Part shown: positions 15,260-18,486 of the stretch, piece after piece | Layout of the letters: each line of letters starts with the position of its first letter | How positions within the stretch are numbered: position 1 is the stretch's first letter | Notes under the pieces: generated by a model | Databases searched by the model: none | The model's input: only the letters and a program-made list of their open reading frames with translations | What the model was told of the DNA's origin: nothing | Translations under genes and position numbers: made by a program | DNA from: Flavobacteriales bacterium | GTDB lineage: Bacteria > Bacteroidota > Bacteroidia > Flavobacteriales_D > Crocinitomicaceae | Assembly: GCA_018665005.1 (NCBI GenBank) | Contig: JABJEE010000021.1 | Span: forward strand, 1 to 18,486 | Length of the DNA stretch: 18,486 bases | Direction: 5' to 3'

Positions 15260-16276
15260 ATGAACTATTCCAGTCGTTTTCTTTATTTTAATTGGGCCAC
15301 TTTAATTTTGATTTATTTGGTGGTTATAGCCGGTAGTTTTGTACGGATTACTGGGAGTGGAATGGGATGTCCTGACTGGCCACGTTGTTTCGGGGAGTGG
15401 ATCCCGCCAACCGAAGTAAGCGATTTGCCTGAAGATTATCAAGAATCCTATTTAGAAAAGCGTTCAAAGAAAGTCAAGAAATTCTCGGGTATGTTAGAGT
15501 CTATAGGAATGGAAGACTCGGCAGAAAAGTTAAGAACAGACCCTTCAGTATATGAAGAAGAGTCTTTCAACGCACAAAAAACATGGATTGAGTACGTGAA
15601 TCGTCTCTTTGGTTTTTTGGCAGGTAACTTTATGCTCGCTGCTTTTTTCTGGTTGTTATTTGCCTATCGAAAATCAAAGTTGATTTGGGTGAGTGGCTTC
15701 AATTTAATACTCATGGCCTTTCAGGCTTGGTTTGGGTCGATTGTCGTTGCAACCAATCTGGTTCCTTGGACCATTACTATTCACATGTTACTGGCTCTCG
15801 TGATTATTGCCATTCAGATTTACGTAATTGTTGTGATCAACAATAAGTCAGAAATTTTCAATAAATATGAACTCTCAAAATCGGTAAAATGGATGGTATG
15901 GTTTATTTTCATCATCACATTTTATCAAATGTTTTTGGGCACTCAAGTGAGAGAATCAATTGACCTCTTGATCAAAGAGGGAGTGGCACAAGAAGATTGG
16001 ACTGAAAAAACGGGTCTTACTTTTTATATCCACAGAAGCTTCTCTTGGCTTGTATTGGTGTTAATGGCTGTGGTGTTTTATATCAACGAGCAAAAAAACA
16101 AATATCCGCCCATTCGAATTGCCTTTATCATTCTTTCCATAGAATTGCTTTCAGGAGTACTTCTGGCCCATGTGGACATGCCGGGACTGGTGAGGACAAG
16201 TCATTTGTTATTTGCCACCATTCTTTTCGGAGTGCTCTGGATGTTTTTGTTGCGGGTTCGGACGCGTTTGAATTAA
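15260..16276 (+). CDS. ctaA: Heme A synthase, CtaA/COX15 family
   Basis: An integral membrane enzyme that oxidises the C8 methyl of heme O to the formyl group of heme A, for aa3-type cytochrome oxidase. From 15260 it has 338 residues and about eight membrane helices. Family landmarks are VRITGSGMGCPDWPRCFG (28-45) with C37 and C43, the acidic residue E111 in TWIEYVNRLFG, and four histidines near helix ends: H175, H258, H304 and H315 (in LLAHVDMPGLVRTSHLL). H258 and H315 are in the positions expected for heme ligands. A charged loop of about 60 residues (50-108) separates helices 1 and 2, as in other Bacteroidota members. An in-frame ATG at 15233 would add nine residues, but the promoter box falls inside that stretch. 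The stop codon overlaps the stop of the converging lipoprotein gene in a shared TTAA. Confidence 0.93.
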   Translation: MNYSSRFLYFNWATLILIYLVVIAGSFVRITGSGMGCPDWPRCFGEWIPPTEVSDLPEDYQESYLEKRSKKVKKFSGMLESIGMEDSAEKLRTDPSVYEEESFNAQKTWIEYVNRLFGFLAGNFMLAAFFWLLFAYRKSKLIWVSGFNLILMAFQAWFGSIVVATNLVPWTITIHMLLALVIIAIQIYVIVVINNKSEIFNKYELSKSVKWMVWFIFIITFYQMFLGTQVRESIDLLIKEGVAQEDWTEKTGLTFYIHRSFSWLVLVLMAVVFYINEQKNKYPPIRIAFIILSIELLSGVLLAHVDMPGLVRTSHLLFATILFGVLWMFLLRVRTRLN

Positions 16277-16788
16277 TCAGTACTAAAAAAAACAGGGTCA
16301 ATATCTTGTTTGATGGTCATTAGAAAACAATTCAAATCACCGTCCAAATCGCCATCAAAATAATTGCTACATCTGTATTGGTAGCCCTTAAAAAGTTGTT
16401 CTTTTTTTACATAGGCAGATATACTATTTCCACTTCCACCTGTACATCCTTCTGAGTTTTTTCTTTCTTCAACATTTTTGATTCCACAGCTAATAAAAGC
16501 ATTTTTAATACTATTCCATTTTTGATGGTCAATCCCAATTGAATTTTCCTTAATGATTTCACCATAGGAGTCTACAGAATAAAACAAGCTGTCTTCCTTA
16601 ATTTGTATAAAGTAGCTTCTATGATCGTCGGGAGGAACGGATGCATCATGGTATTCAAATATGATTTCATCTGCTGTTTTTATCACTGATGTATTTGAAT
16701 CTAATTGCTTGTTGTGCGACGTTGTTTTACAAGAAAAAAGCAATCCCATAAGTAAGATGTAAACAAATCTCAAATTATTGTTTTTCAA
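16273..16788 (-). CDS. Small lipoprotein of unknown function
   Basis: I do not recognise this 171-residue protein. It starts with a short lipoprotein signal (MKNNNLRFVYILLMGLLFSC, lipobox LFSC with Cys20), so it should be attached to the envelope. The mature part has EYHDASVPPDDHRSYFI near residue 50, three more cysteines (SCGIKN, EGCTGG and YRCSNY segments) plus one near the C-terminus (LNCFL), and an acidic DGDLDGDL stretch. The cysteines could form disulfides and the acidic run could bind a cation; both are guesses. Its first 14 bases overlap the end of the upstream sialidase-like gene, so translation is probably coupled. Its stop overlaps that of ctaA by 4 bases. Confidence 0.75.
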   Translation of the reverse strand: MKNNNLRFVYILLMGLLFSCKTTSHNKQLDSNTSVIKTADEIIFEYHDASVPPDDHRSYFIQIKEDSLFYSVDSYGEIIKENSIGIDHQKWNSIKNAFISCGIKNVEERKNSEGCTGGSGNSISAYVKKEQLFKGYQYRCSNYFDGDLDGDLNCFLMTIKQDIDPVFFSTD

Positions 16789-18226
16789 TTGAATAGGTTT
16801 TTTTATTTAAAGTTAAAATGTAGATTCCAGGAGTGAGCTCTTTAACCCATATGTTGGTATTGTTTTTTGAGACCTCTCCCGTTTCTAATTCTTTCCCTTC
16901 TAAGGAGAGAATCTTGTAAGCTGTGGGTCCATCAACACCTTCAATATGAATCAGGTCAGTGGCTGGATTGGGATAAATTAATACATCCTTATTTTGATTT
17001 TCCTCTATACTCAAAGCACTTAATCTCCCTCTTCGGTAAATGACATTTCCGGAAATTCCATCTTGAAAAACAACATGAATATATCCATTTCGGTAGTACA
17101 AATCTGGATTCGATTGAGTCCCGCTATTGACCAAATTAATTTGACTTTTTGTTTGTTCAAAGCTGTTGAAATCATCTCCGCTTGCAAACGCACAGAAGAC
17201 CTCATAATTGCTTGTTTCTGCTGCTTGCCAAACGACAAATAAGGAGTCATGATTACCGTGAATGCGTGGAAAATTGGCATTACCAACGGAGCTTTCTGGT
17301 GCTGGAAGCATAAAGCCCGTTTCAGGAGACTGTGTATTAATCATATCGGTTTTAGAGATATAACAACGGTATCGCCCTGAAGCCTGACTTGCAGAAACCA
17401 CAAATAGATTGCTTTCGTCAATAAAAGCATCAGGTCCTGTGGATGGACATTGGTTAATCATCCAATTGAGGTAATCGATGTTTTCATATTCCGAAAAGCT
17501 TTGACCTCCATCCTGAGATTTCACGGCAAACATATCACGTATGCTGCCCTCGTTATTGCGAAACACGAGTGCTTGTAAATTGTCTTGCTTTGCTATCGTT
17601 GCTGGGCAACAATCACAAGCCTCGTCAGGTACAATAGAAGTTACCTCCTGTTCGGGATTGAAAGTAATTCCCCCATCGTTTGAATGACTTACTACGAACC
17701 TTGGGTTTAGCCATACCTGATCGTGTACCATATAAATTACACTAGGGTTTCCATTGTTATCAAATGCAATGTTGGGAAGCCAAGCTACGCCAACAGGGTG
17801 GGAGTCAGTTCGAAGAGGATCGCTAAAGCTATTGCCACCATCTGTTGATCTCACGCTATACACATGTCCTTCTTGTATGGGACTCTCCTTAAACACCATC
17901 ATAATGGTATCTCCAGATGCATCTATTTCTGGTCCTGTCCAATTGGCTAGATAGCTTTGAAAACCAGTTGGTGTTATTTGAACGGGAGCATCAAAGTCGG
18001 TTCCATTAAATTTAGCTGTATGGATGCCTCCATCAGTGTTTCTACCAAAAACCACAACGGGTTCGTCTTGGCTGTTGAGTACGATTCTTGGCCTTGTATT
18101 TCCATAGATGCTGCCGGTTGCAACGGATATGGTGTCTTCCCAAACGATTAGTGCTTGACTTTGATTGAATGCATTAAATGGAAGGATAAGGCATATATAA
18201 ACGCTTAGTTTGAATAGTTTCTTCAT
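16775..18226 (-). CDS. T9SS-secreted sialidase-like (Asp-box) protein
   Basis: A 483-residue exported protein with a signal peptide (about residues 1-22, MKKLFKLSVYICLILPFNAF). Three Asp-box (BNR) motifs are visible: SVRSTDGGNSF (124-134), SHSNDGGITF (180-189) and KSQDGGQSF (236-244). They mark a sialidase-type beta-propeller. A cysteine cluster DEACDCCPA (201-209) and further cysteines C260 and C288 are also seen. Residues 412-483 form a type A T9SS C-terminal sorting domain: KDVLIYPNPATDLIHIEG at its start, then YKILSLEGKELETGE and LTPGIYILTL. Type IX secretion should carry the protein across the outer membrane. I cannot identify the full sialidase active site (Arg triad, FRIP motif), so calling it a sialidase enzyme would go too far; many Asp-box proteins have other roles. 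It is the first gene of a pair with the small lipoprotein. Confidence 0.88.
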   Translation of the reverse strand: MKKLFKLSVYICLILPFNAFNQSQALIVWEDTISVATGSIYGNTRPRIVLNSQDEPVVVFGRNTDGGIHTAKFNGTDFDAPVQITPTGFQSYLANWTGPEIDASGDTIMMVFKESPIQEGHVYSVRSTDGGNSFSDPLRTDSHPVGVAWLPNIAFDNNGNPSVIYMVHDQVWLNPRFVVSHSNDGGITFNPEQEVTSIVPDEACDCCPATIAKQDNLQALVFRNNEGSIRDMFAVKSQDGGQSFSEYENIDYLNWMINQCPSTGPDAFIDESNLFVVSASQASGRYRCYISKTDMINTQSPETGFMLPAPESSVGNANFPRIHGNHDSLFVVWQAAETSNYEVFCAFASGDDFNSFEQTKSQINLVNSGTQSNPDLYYRNGYIHVVFQDGISGNVIYRRGRLSALSIEENQNKDVLIYPNPATDLIHIEGVDGPTAYKILSLEGKELETGEVSKNNTNIWVKELTPGIYILTLNKKTYSIEKQ

Positions 18227-18230
18227 CGTC

Positions 18231-18238
18231 TAAAGATA
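18231..18238 (-). promoter_or_regulatory. Near-consensus -7 box of the sialidase-like gene
   Basis: On the minus strand this reads TATCTTTA, one base off TAnnTTTG. It ends 4 bases before the ATG at 18226, similar to the arrangement at nfu and ctaA. No good -33 TTG is seen at the right distance. Confidence 0.35.
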
Positions 18239-18285
18239 CGAAACAAAAGACTTTGATAAATGCATTCTAAAAATGAATATTTTGT

Positions 18286-18293
18286 TATTTTTG
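18286..18293 (+). promoter_or_regulatory. -7 promoter box of the tRNA gene
   Basis: TATTTTTG matches TAnnTTTG fully and is followed by CATCC, a context common before Bacteroidota tRNA genes. The tRNA begins 27 bases later. The -33 element is not clear. Confidence 0.6.
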
Positions 18294-18303
18294 CATCCAC
18301 AAT

Positions 18304-18319
18304 GTTGGAAACTTCCAAC
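18304..18319 (+). repeat. Perfect 7-bp inverted repeat in the tRNA leader
   Basis: GTTGGAA (18304-18310) and TTCCAAC (18313-18319) are exact reverse complements separated by two bases. The repeat ends one base before the tRNA. It could form a small hairpin in the 5' leader of the precursor or be an operator-like site. With a 2-base gap the top pair would have to open to make an RNA loop. Confidence 0.7.
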
Positions 18320-18320
18320 G

Positions 18321-18394
18321 GGTCCTATAGCTCAGTTGGTTAGAGCACCTGACTCATAATCAGGGGGTCCAAGGTTCGAGCCCTTGTGGGACCA
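18321..18394 (+). tRNA. tRNA with anticodon CAU (elongator Met, or Ile2)
   Basis: A 74-base cloverleaf. The acceptor GGTCCTA pairs with TGGGACC (one G-U), the D stem is GCTC/GAGC, the anticodon stem is CCTGA/TCAGG with loop CTCATAA, the variable loop is GGGTC, and the T arm is CAAGG-TTCGAGC-CCTTG. The discriminator is A. The anticodon CAT is at 18355-18357. CCA is not encoded (CTA follows). It is not the initiator, since the first acceptor pair is G-C and the GGG/CCC anticodon stem is absent. The D arm and variable loop look like elongator tRNA-Met. However, pairs C4-G69 and C5-G68 match the features TilS uses to choose tRNA-Ile2, so identity cannot be settled from this copy alone. Confidence 0.95.
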
Positions 18395-18404
18395 CTACTA
18401 AAAC

Positions 18405-18433
18405 CCTTTACTAGCAATAGTTGAGGATTTTTT
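18405..18433 (+). terminator. Intrinsic terminator after the tRNA
   Basis: CCTTTACTA (18405-18413) pairs with TAGTTGAGG (18418-18426) around a GCAA tetraloop, with one T-T mismatch and one G-U pair. An A and then six T (18428-18433) follow. It lies 10 bases after the tRNA, so the tRNA is probably a single-gene transcript. The remaining 53 bases of the window show nothing I can assign. Confidence 0.75.
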
Positions 18434-18486
18434 GTGGGGTAATGTTTCATTTTCATTTTGCAACGTAATTACTGCATTTAAGTATA

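Noticed and set aside
16045..16323. 92-residue plus-strand frame overlapping the end of ctaA
   Set aside because: It is an out-of-frame reading of the last ctaA helices and runs into the opposing lipoprotein gene; no independent support.
1..18486. Search for mobile elements, CRISPR arrays, defence or toxin-antitoxin systems
   Set aside because: No transposase, integrase, direct-repeat array, terminal inverted repeats or paired small toxin genes were seen. RecQ alone is a housekeeping helicase here and has no defence-type neighbours.

Overview
The window looks like ordinary chromosome from an AT-rich member of the phylum Bacteroidota, probably near the Flavobacteriales. Three things point there. 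Several genes carry the Bacteroidota -7 promoter box TAnnTTTG and lack Shine-Dalgarno sequences. One protein ends in a type IX secretion (T9SS) sorting domain. The gene families are typical of the phylum: DUF4301, Nfu_N+NifU, a RecQ with a C-terminal helix-turn-helix, and a Bacteroidota-style CtaA/COX15. I see no insertion sequence, prophage, CRISPR array, rRNA gene or toxin-antitoxin pair. Coding density is very high, and no gene-free stretch exceeds about 140 bases.

Layout, left to right. Malate dehydrogenase (mdh, +) ends in a strong intrinsic terminator. A lipoprotein with a predicted beta-helix follows on the minus strand. Divergent from it is a three-gene plus-strand unit: a secreted protein of unknown function, an ECF sigma factor, and a single-pass membrane protein that is probably its anti-sigma factor. 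The 3' end of this unit overlaps a minus-strand SAM methyltransferase by 11 bp. That methyltransferase starts only 14 bp from a divergent DUF4301 gene. The Fe-S carrier gene nfu and the helicase gene recQ follow on the plus strand. recQ ends 2 bp from the end of a minus-strand operon that runs from purB through a secreted protein of unknown function to an M1-family aminopeptidase lipoprotein. Divergent from purB is ctaA (heme A synthase). It converges, with a 4-bp overlap, on a minus-strand pair made of a T9SS-secreted Asp-box (sialidase-like) protein and a small lipoprotein. The right end holds a tRNA with anticodon CAU, with its own promoter box, a leader hairpin and an intrinsic terminator.

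Functionally this is a mix of core metabolism (TCA cycle, purine synthesis, heme A for an aa3-type oxidase, Fe-S delivery, DNA repair) and cell-envelope genes (two or three lipoproteins, a T9SS cargo, an ECF/anti-sigma pair). No undescribed multi-gene system stands out. The points most worth a second look are the uncharacterised secreted gene tied to the ECF pair, the missing ATG start of recQ, the near-leaderless arrangement of nfu and ctaA, and the sialidase-like/lipoprotein pair.
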